In this document: positions 1 to 6,881 of the stretch, in pieces
Layout: every line of letters begins with the position of its first letter
How positions within the stretch are numbered: the first letter of the stretch is position 1
Source of the DNA: Thermoplasmatota archaeon
Lineage (GTDB): Archaea; Thermoplasmatota; E2; JACPAO01; JAHFTW01
Assembly (NCBI GenBank): GCA_028289805.1
Contig: JANQNI010000084.1
Span: 1 to 8,072, forward strand
Length of the DNA: 8,072 bases
Direction of reading: 5' to 3'
Made by a program: the position numbers and the translations under genes
The notes under the pieces: model-generated
Databases searched by the model: none
Told to the model about the DNA's origin: nothing
What the model saw: the letters and a program-made list of their open reading frames with translations, nothing else

Positions 1-1906
1 GCACCACGTCCAGGGGCAGGTAGAGGTTGAAGCCGAGCGGTTCCTCCACGATGCCGTCGAGGCGGACGCGGTGGCGCTGGCCGTCGACGAAGATGGCCAC
101 CTCGTCGCCCACCTCCAGCGTCTCGTCCGTGTCCTGCTCGTAGAGGCCCAACGCCACCTGGGAGGCCAACAGGGACGCGCCGCGCTCGAAGTCGTCCGCG
201 CCCGAGACCGCCTTGAAGCCGTGTAAGGAATCCGACTCCAACCCCACGAGCCGAAGTGGATCGTCCATGCCGTCGAGTCTCCCCGCCACGACCAGGAACG
301 GCTCCACCTCCTGCACCCACGTCACGTCCCGCAGCCCCGCCTCCAGCGCCGCCTCGGTCTGCGGGGGCGCCACGTTGACCTGGCCGTCCCAGTTCTCGCG
401 CTCCCGGAACTGCTCGTCCACGACGATGACGATGGAGTCGAAGAGCCCCACCATGCTGAAGGTCAGCACCGTCGAGAGGGCGATGCCGCCGACGGTGAAG
501 ACGGCGCGGCCGGGGACGCGGGTGATGTTGCGCACGGCCAGGCGCGCCACGAGTCCGAGGCGGGCCGTCAGGCGCCGCATCAGGCCGCCGGGGGTGCCGT
601 GCCCCTGCACCTGCATGGCGGTGGCGATGGGGACGTTGGAGGCGTGGATGGCCGCCCGCAGGCCCCCGAGGGCGCTGGCGCCCGCCGCCACCCCCGCCAG
701 GACCAGCGCGTCGCCGGGGTGGAAGCCCAGGTGCAGGACGGGGAAGCCGATGATGTCCCGGTACCACTGGCTCAGGGCGCGGCTGCCCTGGACGCCCACC
801 AGGACCCCCACCACGCCCCCCAGGACGCCGATGAGCAGGGTGAAGGCGAGGTAGTGGCGCACGATGGCCCCCCGGTGGGCCCCCAGGGCCCGCAGGATGC
901 CGATGCTGGGGCGCTGCGCCGTGACGAGGCGCTCCATGGTGACGCTGACGGTGGCGAAGGCGACGACGAGGACGATGACGGTGATGATGGGCGTCATCTG
1001 CCGGAATCCCTCCACGTCCCCCTCCGCCAACTGGAACGCGACGGTGTCCTCGCGCACGAGCATGACGCGGACGCCCAGGTCCGCGAACCGCTCCGGGTCC
1101 TCCACGGCCACGTCCACGGCGCGGCGGCTCTTGTCCTCCTCGTCGCCGTCGGTGACGCGCAGGAAGTACTCGTTGGCAATGGGCCCGTCGGGGTCGGCGG
1201 GGTCGCCGAAGCCCAGGTCCCGCGCCACGTCCTCCAGCGTGTCCTGGGGCACCCACAGGACGGCGAGGCTGCCCGGCTCCGGCACCAGCAACTCGGGGTT
1301 GGCGGTGGCGATCAGGAACTCGGAGTTGAGGGCGAAGCCCTGGGTGCGAAAGTCGTATTCCCGGTTGCCCACCGTCACCGTCAGTTCCTGCCGGTCGCGC
1401 ACGTCGTGGATTTCCGCGAAGCGGGCGTGCAGCAGGGCGCCGTCGGCGGTGCCCAGGGGGTGGATGCCGGCGCGGGCCTTCTGGCCGGGGCTGCACGCGA
1501 ACGACTCCGAGCCCAGCTCGCCGTCGAGGACGCACACGTCGTTGATCTCCGGCCACGCGTGCAACGGCACGCCCACCAGGAGGGCCTTCTTGTCCTCCCC
1601 GTCCAACTCGAGGGTGCCCTCGACGCTGAGGCGGCCGATGCCCCCGTTGATGCCCTGCATCCCGCGGGCGCCGAAGTCGGCGGCGGGGTTGTCGAGCATC
1701 GGGCGGGGCTGGTCGAGGGTGACGAAGACGTGGGCGAGCTGGTTGTCCTCGTACATGGTGTCGTAGCTGCTGCGCAGGTTCTGGTACGACTGCTGGAGCG
1801 TGGTGCTGAGGGCGGTGCCGGCCAGCACGATGGTGGCGAGCAGGAGGATGCGGGTGCGCATGCGCCACGCGTCGCGCATCAGCTTGCGCGTCATCAGCCG
1901 CGTCAC
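1..1906 (-). CDS. FtsX/MacB-type ABC transporter permease, 3' end outside window
   Basis: Membrane subunit of a MacB/LolCDE-type ABC system, which extrudes or mechanically moves substrates at the outer face rather than pumping through a channel. An uninterrupted reading frame gives 635 residues before the window edge. A first TM helix lies at about residues 18-36, followed by a large extracytoplasmic MacB-PCD-like domain (about 37-300). Further helices lie at about 304-323, 350-372 and 400-418, with the typical FtsX cytoplasmic piece GILRALGAHRGAIVRHYL between them. A second membrane block starts near 455-492 (LAVRNITRVPGRA, then a TM), followed by a second extracytoplasmic domain. This is the two-FtsX-domain layout, usually about 800-850 residues, so roughly 200 are missing. 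The GTG start at 1906 overlaps the ATPase stop (GTGA); an in-frame ATG follows at 1894. The only two cysteines, 125 and 138, lie in the first external domain. Substrate unknown. Confidence 0.9.
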   Translation of the reverse strand, partial: MTRLMTRKLMRDAWRMRTRILLLATIVLAGTALSTTLQQSYQNLRSSYDTMYEDNQLAHVFVTLDQPRPMLDNPAADFGARGMQGINGGIGRLSVEGTLELDGEDKKALLVGVPLHAWPEINDVCVLDGELGSESFACSPGQKARAGIHPLGTADGALLHARFAEIHDVRDRQELTVTVGNREYDFRTQGFALNSEFLIATANPELLVPEPGSLAVLWVPQDTLEDVARDLGFGDPADPDGPIANEYFLRVTDGDEEDKSRRAVDVAVEDPERFADLGVRVMLVREDTVAFQLAEGDVEGFRQMTPIITVIVLVVAFATVSVTMERLVTAQRPSIGILRALGAHRGAIVRHYLAFTLLIGVLGGVVGVLVGVQGSRALSQWYRDIIGFPVLHLGFHPGDALVLAGVAAGASALGGLRAAIHASNVPIATAMQVQGHGTPGGLMRRLTARLGLVARLAVRNITRVPGRAVFTVGGIALSTVLTFSMVGLFDSIVIVVDEQFRERENWDGQVNVAPPQTEAALEAGLRDVTWVQEVEPFLVVAGRLDGMDDPLRLVGLESDSLHGFKAVSGADDFERGASLLASQVALGLYEQDTDETLEVGDEVAIFVDGQRHRVRLDGIVEEPLGFNLYLPLDVV

Positions 1907-2670
1907 GACGGCGCCCCCCGCCGTGCCTGCCCCTCCCCCGCGTCCGCCCCCCGCCGGACCTCCTCCAGGTGGTTGTTCTTCGAGTGGTTGTAGGGCAGGG
2001 CGCCGTGCAGGTGGTGCAGGACGCCGTCACGCAACTCCATCACGCGGGCGCCCCGGCCGGCGAGCTCGGGGTCGTGGGTGGCCAGGAGGATCGTCAGACC
2101 GTGGTCCTCGTTGAGCCGGTGCAGCAGGTCGATGATGTCGCGGCTCGTCTCCGCGTCCAGGTTGCCGGTGGGCTCGTCGCCGGCGACGACGGTGGGGCGC
2201 TTGACGAGGGCGCGGGCGATGGCGACGCGCTGTTGCTCGCCGCCCGAGAGCTGGGCGGGGAAGCGGTGGCCCTTGTCGCCCAGGCCCACCTGGGCCAGCG
2301 CCTCCTGACTGCGGGCGCCGTCGCGCACGCCGCCCAGCTCCAGGGCGAGGCTGACGTTCTCCAGCGCCGTCAGGGTCGGGATGAGGTTGTAGAACTGGAA
2401 AATGTAGCCGACGTTGTCGCGGCGGTACTCCGTGAGGGCGCGTTGGTTGGCCGCGGTCACCTCCAGGCCGTCCACGTGGACGGTGCCCGCGTCGGCGGCG
2501 TCCACGCCGGCGATGATGTTCAGCAGCGTCGTCTTGCCGCTGCCGCTGGGGCCGTACAGGGTGACGAACTCCCCCGGCTCCACGGCCAACTCGACGCCCC
2601 GCAGCACCTCCGTGCGCAGGTCGCCCATGGCGTAGCCCTTCCTGAGGTCGTGGACCTCGATGAGCGCCAT
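1903..2670 (-). CDS. ABC transporter ATP-binding protein, MacB/LolD type
   Basis: ATPase that powers the adjacent FtsX-type permease from the cytoplasmic face. The 255 residues carry every ABC motif: Walker A GPSGSGKTT (40-48), Q-loop Gln92 in IFQFYNLIPTLTALENV, signature LSGGEQQR (141-148), Walker B VVAGDEP (161-167) with catalytic Glu166, then GNLD, and switch His199 in ATHD. The Q-loop stretch and the 'DEPTGNLD' form are characteristic of the MacB/LolD/FtsE subfamily. After the usual end near residue 218 there is a hydrophilic tail of about 37 residues, rich in His, Asn and then Arg/Gly, that is not part of the core fold. The ATG is 3 nt after the stop of the CARDB gene, and the stop overlaps the permease GTG, so it is the third gene of a coupled operon. 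No good Shine-Dalgarno precedes it, which suggests reinitiation. Confidence 0.96.
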   Translation of the reverse strand: MALIEVHDLRKGYAMGDLRTEVLRGVELAVEPGEFVTLYGPSGSGKTTLLNIIAGVDAADAGTVHVDGLEVTAANQRALTEYRRDNVGYIFQFYNLIPTLTALENVSLALELGGVRDGARSQEALAQVGLGDKGHRFPAQLSGGEQQRVAIARALVKRPTVVAGDEPTGNLDAETSRDIIDLLHRLNEDHGLTILLATHDPELAGRGARVMELRDGVLHHLHGALPYNHSKNNHLEEVRRGADAGEGQARRGAPS

Positions 2671-2673
2671 CGC

Positions 2674-3903
2674 CTACGCCCCGCCCTGCCCCTTCTGCCC
2701 CCGCCGGCGGCGCCGCACGCCGTACCAGACGCCGCCCACGGCGAGCGCGGCCACCGCCACCGCTCCCCAGGTCGCGGTCCCCAGGCCGCCGTTGCCGCCG
2801 TCGGGGGCGCTGCCCAGCACCAGCTCGTGCTGCATGGTGCCGCGCACGCCGTCCGGGTCCGTGTACGCCACCTCCACCACCAGCGGCGCGTCGGCCCGGC
2901 CCAGGTCGGTCGGGGCGGGGCTGAAGGTGGCCGTGGTGTGGTCGCCGGGGTCCAGGTTGCCCAGGAAGACGGCGGCGGCGGGCCGGACCTGCACGGGGCC
3001 GTCGAGGATGCGCACCTCCACGGCGTTGGCGGGGCCGAGGCCGACGTTGCTCACCGACAGGGTCACCTCGTCGTCCTTCCACTCGTCCAATGCGACGCTG
3101 AGGAGGCTCTCGGTGCGCAGGTGGACCGCGAACGTCGCCGTGCTGGTGCTCTGGACGCCCGACGTGTCCGTGTACGTGAACGTGAAGACGAGCGCGTAGA
3201 TGCCCGCCGTCGCGTCGGCGGGGGCGGCCACCTCCACCGGCAGCGAGACGGAGCCGTCGGCGGCCAGGCCGTCCAGGTACAGCTCGTTGCCCTGCCCGAG
3301 GGGCATCAGCACGCCGTCGGGGTTCGTCCAGGAACCCTGCACGTCGCTGAGGGTGCTGCCGCCCCGGTTGCTCAGGGTCAGGCTCAGTTCCTGCGGGACG
3401 CCGGGGCGCAGTTCGTCGGGGGCGAGGGGGCCCACGTGCAGCGCCTTGGGGAGGCGGACCTTCCACTCGACGCCGACGGTGAGGCTGCCGAACTTGATGG
3501 TGCCGCCGTCGTTGTACCGGTACTCGAGGGTGAACTCGGCGAGGTAGATGCCCGGCCGCGTCTCCGGCGGCACCCAGAACGTGTACGGCGTCACCGTCGA
3601 CTTGTCGCCGGCGCCCAGGCTGCCCAGTTCCACCCGCTCGGTCTTGTTGATGACCACGCCGTCGTCGATGCTGTGCAGTTGGACGTTGATGTTCGTCGCC
3701 GTGGCGAGGCCGACGTTCTCCATGGTCAATGAGACGCTGCCCGTGGTCCCCGGCAGCGGCTCGGCGGGGTCGGTGGCCGCCGTCGTCTGCAACTCGGCGG
3801 TGGCGGCGCCCGCGGGGGGCACGCTCAGGGCGGCGAGGGCCAGCAGGGATGCGAACAGCAGGGGGGCGATGCCTCGGGGCGGGCGGGTCGTGGGTCGGGT
3901 CAT
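2674..3903 (-). CDS. Secreted, C-terminally anchored CARDB/NEW3-like repeat protein
   Basis: Predicted cell-surface protein of 409 residues. A signal peptide spans about 1-34 (basic start, hydrophobic PLLFASLLALAALSV, then PAGAAT). About three beta-sandwich repeats of roughly 110-120 residues follow (about 35-150, 150-265 and 265-365). Each begins with a pattern like 'SVSLTMENVGLATATNINV', 'ELSLTLSNRGGSTLSDV' or 'VTLSVSNVGLGPANAVEV', the hallmark of CARDB/NEW3 (COG1361-like) adhesion-type domains. A Gly/Asn linker (about 367-375), a TM helix (about 379-396) and an Arg5 cytoplasmic stop signal end the protein, so the bulk faces outside. The ATG overlaps the TetR stop (ATGA), with GGAG 7 nt upstream. 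It lies directly ahead of the ABC genes and may be the accessory or substrate-facing subunit, in the position MacA-like adaptors hold in other systems. Family assignment is from pattern recognition only; the exact role is inferred. Confidence 0.85.
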   Translation of the reverse strand: MTRPTTRPPRGIAPLLFASLLALAALSVPPAGAATAELQTTAATDPAEPLPGTTGSVSLTMENVGLATATNINVQLHSIDDGVVINKTERVELGSLGAGDKSTVTPYTFWVPPETRPGIYLAEFTLEYRYNDGGTIKFGSLTVGVEWKVRLPKALHVGPLAPDELRPGVPQELSLTLSNRGGSTLSDVQGSWTNPDGVLMPLGQGNELYLDGLAADGSVSLPVEVAAPADATAGIYALVFTFTYTDTSGVQSTSTATFAVHLRTESLLSVALDEWKDDEVTLSVSNVGLGPANAVEVRILDGPVQVRPAAAVFLGNLDPGDHTTATFSPAPTDLGRADAPLVVEVAYTDPDGVRGTMQHELVLGSAPDGGNGGLGTATWGAVAVAALAVGGVWYGVRRRRRGQKGQGGA

Positions 3904-4532
3904 GGTTCGGCTCCAGGTCGAGCGATGCGTCGGATGAGGTCGCGGCCGGTGCGGCTCCACCAGTCCAGGTCGGGCCCGGACGGCTCGTCCCACCGCACCA
4001 GCACCCACTGGTCCACCTGCTCCACGGCGGCGAAGACGACGGCGGCCAGCAGTTCGACGGGCAGGTCGTCGCGCACGGCGCCGACGCGACGGCCGTCCTC
4101 CACCACGCCGCGCGCCGCCTCCAGCAGGTCCCGCCGCATGCCGGCGTAGACGCGCGCCCACGCCGGGTCGTTGAGGAGCGCCGCGGCGGCGCGCAGCACG
4201 CCCGCCGCCTCCGGGGATTCCTGGAAGGCGCGGCTGGTGCGCTCCAGGTAGGCGTCCAGGTTCGACCAGAACGTCGCCGCGTCGGGGGCCGGCGGCGGCG
4301 GGGGCGCGGCGACCACGATGGGTTCCAGGGTGTCGCGCACGACGGCCACGAACAGGTCGGGCTTGCCGTCGAAGTGGTAGTAGAAGGCGCCCTTGCTCCA
4401 CCCCGCCTCGGAGAGGACGTGGTTCAGGGAGGCGCGCTCGAAGCCGTGCTCGGCGAAGGCGCGGCGCGCGGCGTCCAGCAGGGAGCGCCGGTCGGCGTCG
4501 GCCATCGGTTGCAGGCGCGCGCGGGGAGCCAT
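3900..4532 (-). CDS. TetR/AcrR-family transcriptional regulator
   Basis: DNA-binding repressor expected to act as a homodimer and to release DNA on binding a small ligand. The N-terminal helix-turn-helix is classic: LLDAARRAFAEHGFERASL, then NHVLSEAGWSKGAFYYHF, followed by DGKPDLFVAVV. The C-terminal ligand/dimer domain is helical and unassignable, with Trp-rich segments (WVLVRWDE, LDWWSR). With the ATG at 4532 the protein is 210 residues, normal for the family. Alternatives are ATG 4544 (214 aa, which would suit a leaderless transcript from the TATA-like box at 4563-4570) and ATG 4505 (201 aa, closest to the conserved domain). It is the first gene of the CARDB-ABC operon, overlapping the next gene by 4 nt, and two palindromes just ahead of the start suggest autorepression. 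Proline run 'PPPPPAP' in mid-protein is a probable linker. Confidence 0.93.
   Translation of the reverse strand: MAPRARLQPMADADRRSLLDAARRAFAEHGFERASLNHVLSEAGWSKGAFYYHFDGKPDLFVAVVRDTLEPIVVAAPPPPPAPDAATFWSNLDAYLERTSRAFQESPEAAGVLRAAAALLNDPAWARVYAGMRRDLLEAARGVVEDGRRVGAVRDDLPVELLAAVVFAAVEQVDQWVLVRWDEPSGPDLDWWSRTGRDLIRRIARPGAEP
3911..3914 (-). promoter_or_regulatory. Shine-Dalgarno GGAG of the CARDB gene
   Basis: GGAG on the minus strand lies 7 nt before the ATG at 3903 and inside the last codons of the TetR gene. It supports independent or coupled initiation at the ATGA overlap and fixes the start of the CARDB gene. Confidence 0.5.
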
Positions 4533-4538
4533 GCTCTG

Positions 4539-4561
4539 GACCATCGGTCGGACCACCGGTC
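4539..4561. promoter_or_regulatory. Putative TetR operator: two tandem GACC-N3-GGTC palindromes
   Basis: GACCATCGGTC (4539-4549) and GACCACCGGTC (4551-4561) are each a perfect GACC/GGTC inverted repeat with a 3-bp centre, set 12 bp apart. They lie directly before the TetR start and immediately downstream of its TATA-like box, where a bound dimer would block initiation. TetR proteins typically bind such short palindromes next to their own gene. The link to this regulator is inference from position and symmetry. The sites also border the divergent YjbR-like gene. Confidence 0.6.
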
Positions 4562-4562
4562 T

Positions 4563-4570
4563 GATAAGGG
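4563..4570 (-). promoter_or_regulatory. TATA-like promoter element of the TetR-CARDB-ABC operon
   Basis: CCCTTATC on the minus strand is an AT-containing island in very GC-rich DNA. Its TTAT core is about 21-22 nt before ATG 4544 and about 34 nt before ATG 4532, so an mRNA would start between or at these codons. Read on the plus strand the same bases give GATAAGG, so a weak divergent role is possible. Confidence 0.4.
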
Positions 4571-4636
4571 CTGTGCGAAGGGATGGTGGGACGCCGGTGC
4601 GCCGCCGGATGCGTCCGCCCGCGTGGATGCGGCGGG

Positions 4637-4642
4637 TTTTCC
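4637..4642 (+). promoter_or_regulatory. T-rich promoter-like element before the YjbR-like gene
   Basis: TTTTCC in otherwise G/C sequence is centred about 26-27 nt upstream of the GTG at 4666, the same spacing seen for purC and purF. It supports that GTG as the start of a leaderless transcript. The match to a TATA box is weak. Confidence 0.3.
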
Positions 4643-4665
4643 AGGCCGGCTCCGTTGGCGGGGGC

Positions 4666-5055
4666 GTGCACGAGCGCGTCGTCTTCGAGGGCACCCCCGC
4701 CGAGCAACTGGAGCGCGTCCGCGGCGTCTGCCTCGCCTACCCGGAGGCGCACGAGGTGGAGCAGTTCGGCCACCCCTGGTTCAAGGCCGGCAAGCGCCCC
4801 TTCTGCATCGTCGGGCTGGACCGGGACGCCGGCACCGCGACGGCGTCGTTCTCCGTCGGCAAGGAGGACCAGGAGGCGCTGTGCGCCATGGACCCCCGCT
4901 TCCACCCGACGCCGTACATGCACCAGCACGGCTGGACCACGCTGCGGCTGGAGGGCGACGTGGACTGGGGCCTCGTGGAGGAACTGGTGGAGCAGGCGTA
5001 CCGGCGCGTGGCGCTCAAGCGCATGCTGCGCGAACTGGACGCGCGCAGCGCCTGA
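4666..5055 (+). CDS. MmcQ/YjbR family protein
   Basis: Small cytoplasmic protein of 129 residues from the MmcQ/YjbR (DUF419) family, whose fold resembles a double-wing DNA-binding domain; no cellular role is firmly established. Family patterns visible are LERVRGVCLAYPEAHEVEQFG near the N-terminus (about 15-35), HPWFKAGKRPFCIV (36-49), the central FSVGKEDQEAL, DPRFHPTPYMHQHGWTTLRL, and the C-terminal DWGLVEELVEQAYRRVALKRM. I chose GTG 4666 because homology begins just after it and a T-rich element lies 26-27 nt upstream. In-frame ATGs at 4609 and 4627 and a GTG at 4597 would add an Arg/Gly-rich stretch that looks non-coding (it includes GTT codons otherwise rare here). It is divergent from the TetR operon and converges on purC with only 10 nt between stop codons. 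Confidence 0.85.
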   Translation: MHERVVFEGTPAEQLERVRGVCLAYPEAHEVEQFGHPWFKAGKRPFCIVGLDRDAGTATASFSVGKEDQEALCAMDPRFHPTPYMHQHGWTTLRLEGDVDWGLVEELVEQAYRRVALKRMLRELDARSA

Positions 5056-5065
5056 GCGGGCGCGC

Positions 5066-5992
5066 CTACGCGACGGCGAACGGCCGTCCCGTCAACCGTT
5101 CGAAGGCTTCCTTGTACCGCGCGCTCGTGCCCTGCACGATGTCGTCGGGCAGCACGGGGCCGGGGGCGGTCTTGTCCCAGTCCTGGGTCTCCAGCCAGTC
5201 GCGCACGTACTGCTTGTCGAAGCTGGGCTGGCCGCGGCCCACGGCGTACCCGTCGGCGGGCCAGAACCGGCTGCTGTCGGGGGTCAGCACTTCGTCCATC
5301 AGGACGATGGTGCCGTCGGGGCGGCGGCCGAACTCGAACTTGGTGTCGGCCAGGATGATGCCGTGCCGGGCGGCGTGGTCGCGCGCCAGGGCGTAGATGC
5401 GCAGGCTGGTGTCGCGCAGCCACGCGGCCGTCTCGTGGCCCACGATCTTCGCCGCCTGCACGAAGCTGACGTTCTCGTCGTGGTCGCCGACGGCGGCCTT
5501 GGTGCTGGGGGTGAAGACCGGGTGGGGCAACTCCTCGGACTCTTGCAGGCCGGCGGGCAGGTCGATGCCGCACACCTCCCCCGTCTCCTGGTAGTCGCGC
5601 CAGCCGCTGCCGGCGAGGTAGCCGCGCACGATGCACTCCACGGGCAGGGGCTCCAGCCGCTCCACCAGGACCGCGTGGCCGTGCAGCGCGTCCGCGTGCT
5701 CCCGCAGCGCCTCCGGGAAGTCCTCGACGCGGGTGGCGACGAGGTGGTTCTCGATGCCCTCCCGCTCCAGGAGGTCGAACCAGAAGTTGCTGATCTGGGT
5801 CAGGCAGGCGCCCTTGTCCGGGATGGCGGGCTCCAGCACCACGTCGAAGGCGCTGATGCGGTCGGTGGCGACCATCAGCAGCCGGTCGTCGTCGACCTCG
5901 TAGACGTCGCGCACCTTGCCCCTGCGGAAGACGGGCAGGGGGAGGTCGGTGGTCGCGACGAGCGGCGTCAGTCGCTCCGGGGCCCCGGTCAT
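5066..5992 (-). CDS. purC: Phosphoribosylaminoimidazole-succinocarboxamide synthase (SAICAR synthetase)
   Basis: Catalyses ATP-dependent ligation of aspartate to CAIR, giving SAICAR, in de novo purine synthesis in the cytoplasm. The 308 residues show the nucleotide-binding GKVRDVY (25-31), TDRISAFD (43-50), the first family signature LPVECIVRGYLAGSGW (116-131), the second signature LADTKFEFG (214-222), and the DEVLTPDSSRFWP segment that follows it. The length matches the long SAICAR synthase form (yeast and actinobacterial, about 300 aa) rather than the roughly 240-aa form common in many bacteria and archaea. ATG 5992 is chosen because the fold starts a few residues later and a TTTTTTA box lies 27 nt upstream, implying a leaderless message; no Shine-Dalgarno is visible. 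It is downstream of the SDR gene on the same strand (47-nt gap) but appears to have its own promoter. Confidence 0.97.
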   Translation of the reverse strand: MTGAPERLTPLVATTDLPLPVFRRGKVRDVYEVDDDRLLMVATDRISAFDVVLEPAIPDKGACLTQISNFWFDLLEREGIENHLVATRVEDFPEALREHADALHGHAVLVERLEPLPVECIVRGYLAGSGWRDYQETGEVCGIDLPAGLQESEELPHPVFTPSTKAAVGDHDENVSFVQAAKIVGHETAAWLRDTSLRIYALARDHAARHGIILADTKFEFGRRPDGTIVLMDEVLTPDSSRFWPADGYAVGRGQPSFDKQYVRDWLETQDWDKTAPGPVLPDDIVQGTSARYKEAFERLTGRPFAVA

Positions 5993-6015
5993 CGGCAGCG
6001 GCCAGCCGGGCCAGC

Positions 6016-6022
6016 TAAAAAA
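6016..6022 (-). promoter_or_regulatory. TATA-like/T-tract element before purC
   Basis: TTTTTTA on the minus strand is centred 27 nt before the purC ATG, the expected distance for an archaeal TATA box of a leaderless gene. It is also the only T-run between the SDR stop (6040) and purC, so it could double as a U-tract terminator for the SDR transcript. Confidence 0.55.
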
Positions 6023-6039
6023 GCGGGACGGCGCGGGGA

Positions 6040-6810
6040 CTACCGCACCGCGTCCCGGGCGTGCCCGACGACGAACGTGCGCCACGTCTCCCGGCCGACG
6101 CGGGCGTACTCGGCGCAGTGGGTGCCCTCCCGGTACGCGCGGGCGACGCGGCCGACGGCGGGGACGCGCAGGCGCGGTGCGGTGCGGCCGGTGTGCTCCT
6201 CGTAGGTCCCGACGACCTGCTCGCTGGTGAGGATCTCGGGGCCCCCCACGTCCACCTGCCGGCGCTGCGGCCCGTCGCGCACCGCGTCGGCCAGGGCGTC
6301 GGCGTGCTCGGCCGCCGCGGCGGGCTGCCACCGGAACCCCTTGCCGAGGGGACAGACGGGGCCGCCCTGGAGCCACCGCCACAGCAACTCGTGGGTCTGC
6401 GTGCCGCGCACGATGGTCCAGGGCCGTCCGGCGCCCAGGACCTCCTGCTCGCCGCGCCACTTGCTCTGGTAGTAGCCGAGGGGGTGGCGGTCGCAGCCGA
6501 CGACGCTGGCGTAGACCATGTGCGCCTCGGGCCGCATGGAGGCGAGCAGGCCGGCGGTGCCGCGGACGTTGACCTCGTCCATGCGGCCGCGCGACTGGCT
6601 GGCCAGGTGTACGACGCAGTCGGCGCGCCACGCGGGGCCGAGCCCCCTGCCGCGGGCGACGTCGCCGCGGATCCACTCCACGTCGGGGTCGCCGGCGGGG
6701 TCCGGGTCGTGCCGGCCCATGGCGGTGACGTCGTGGTCGTCGGCGACGAGGCGGCGCAGCAGGTGCGGCCCGACCACGCCGGTCGCGCCGGTGACGAAGA
6801 CCCGTGCCAC
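6040..6810 (-). CDS. Atypical SDR-family NAD(P)-binding oxidoreductase/epimerase-like protein
   Basis: Rossmann-fold protein of 256 residues. The dinucleotide-binding glycine motif TGATGVVG is at 7-14, an acidic/polar turn follows near 33-37, HLAS is at 68-71, and a YxxxK pair (Tyr113, Lys117) sits in LGYYQSKWRGEQ. The context 'VYASVVGCDRHPLGYYQSK' and 'PWTIVRGTQTHELL', plus the C-terminal 'VGGPEILTSEQVV' and 'VGRETWRTFV', match the NAD(P)H-binding atypical SDRs (NmrA-like/complex-I-subunit-like group) common in actinobacteria. Their substrates are mostly unknown, so no reaction is assigned. GTG 6810 is chosen because the beta-strand VARVFVTGATG begins there; an extension to ATG 6915 would add a non-conserved, Arg/Pro-rich 35 residues and overlap the divergent promoter region. 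It precedes purC by 47 nt. No functional link to purines is evident. Confidence 0.88.
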   Translation of the reverse strand: MARVFVTGATGVVGPHLLRRLVADDHDVTAMGRHDPDPAGDPDVEWIRGDVARGRGLGPAWRADCVVHLASQSRGRMDEVNVRGTAGLLASMRPEAHMVYASVVGCDRHPLGYYQSKWRGEQEVLGAGRPWTIVRGTQTHELLWRWLQGGPVCPLGKGFRWQPAAAAEHADALADAVRDGPQRRQVDVGGPEILTSEQVVGTYEEHTGRTAPRLRVPAVGRVARAYREGTHCAEYARVGRETWRTFVVGHARDAVR

Positions 6811-6830
6811 GCTCCCGCCAGCACCGGGGG

Positions 6831-6840
6831 GAAGGAAAGG
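6831..6840 (-). promoter_or_regulatory. Weak T-rich promoter-like element before the SDR gene
   Basis: CCTTTCCTTC on the minus strand has its TTT core about 27 nt upstream of the GTG at 6810, the spacing found at other genes here. It is pyrimidine-rich rather than a real TATA match, so support is mainly positional. Confidence 0.3.
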
Positions 6841-6881
6841 GCGTCGGTCCGGTCGCAGGCGTCGCGCCAAACCCGCCGCCT

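Noticed and set aside
599..1993. Long plus-strand open frame (464 codons) across the permease region
   Set aside because: Low-complexity His/Gly/Asp/Val-rich translation with no domain; it is the antisense of a permease with clear TM and FtsX patterns. Long empty frames are expected in DNA this rich in G/C.
2027..3466. Minus-strand frame of 479 codons overlapping ATPase and CARDB genes
   Set aside because: Arg/Pro/Gly-rich out-of-phase reading of two real genes; no recognisable domain.
1969..3732. Very long plus-strand frame (587 codons)
   Set aside because: Repetitive Val/Gly/Arg/His composition, antisense to the ABC ATPase and CARDB genes, which carry full diagnostic motifs.
4393..4665. 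Longer start for the YjbR-like gene
   Set aside because: It would overlap the TetR gene and its operator and add an Arg/Gly-rich stretch with no family similarity. GTG 4666 fits the family length.
3904..4929. N-terminal extension of the CARDB gene upstream of ATG 3903
   Set aside because: The extension reads out of phase through the TetR gene and antisense to the YjbR-like gene. The signal peptide starting at 3903 and GGAG 7 nt before it fix the start.
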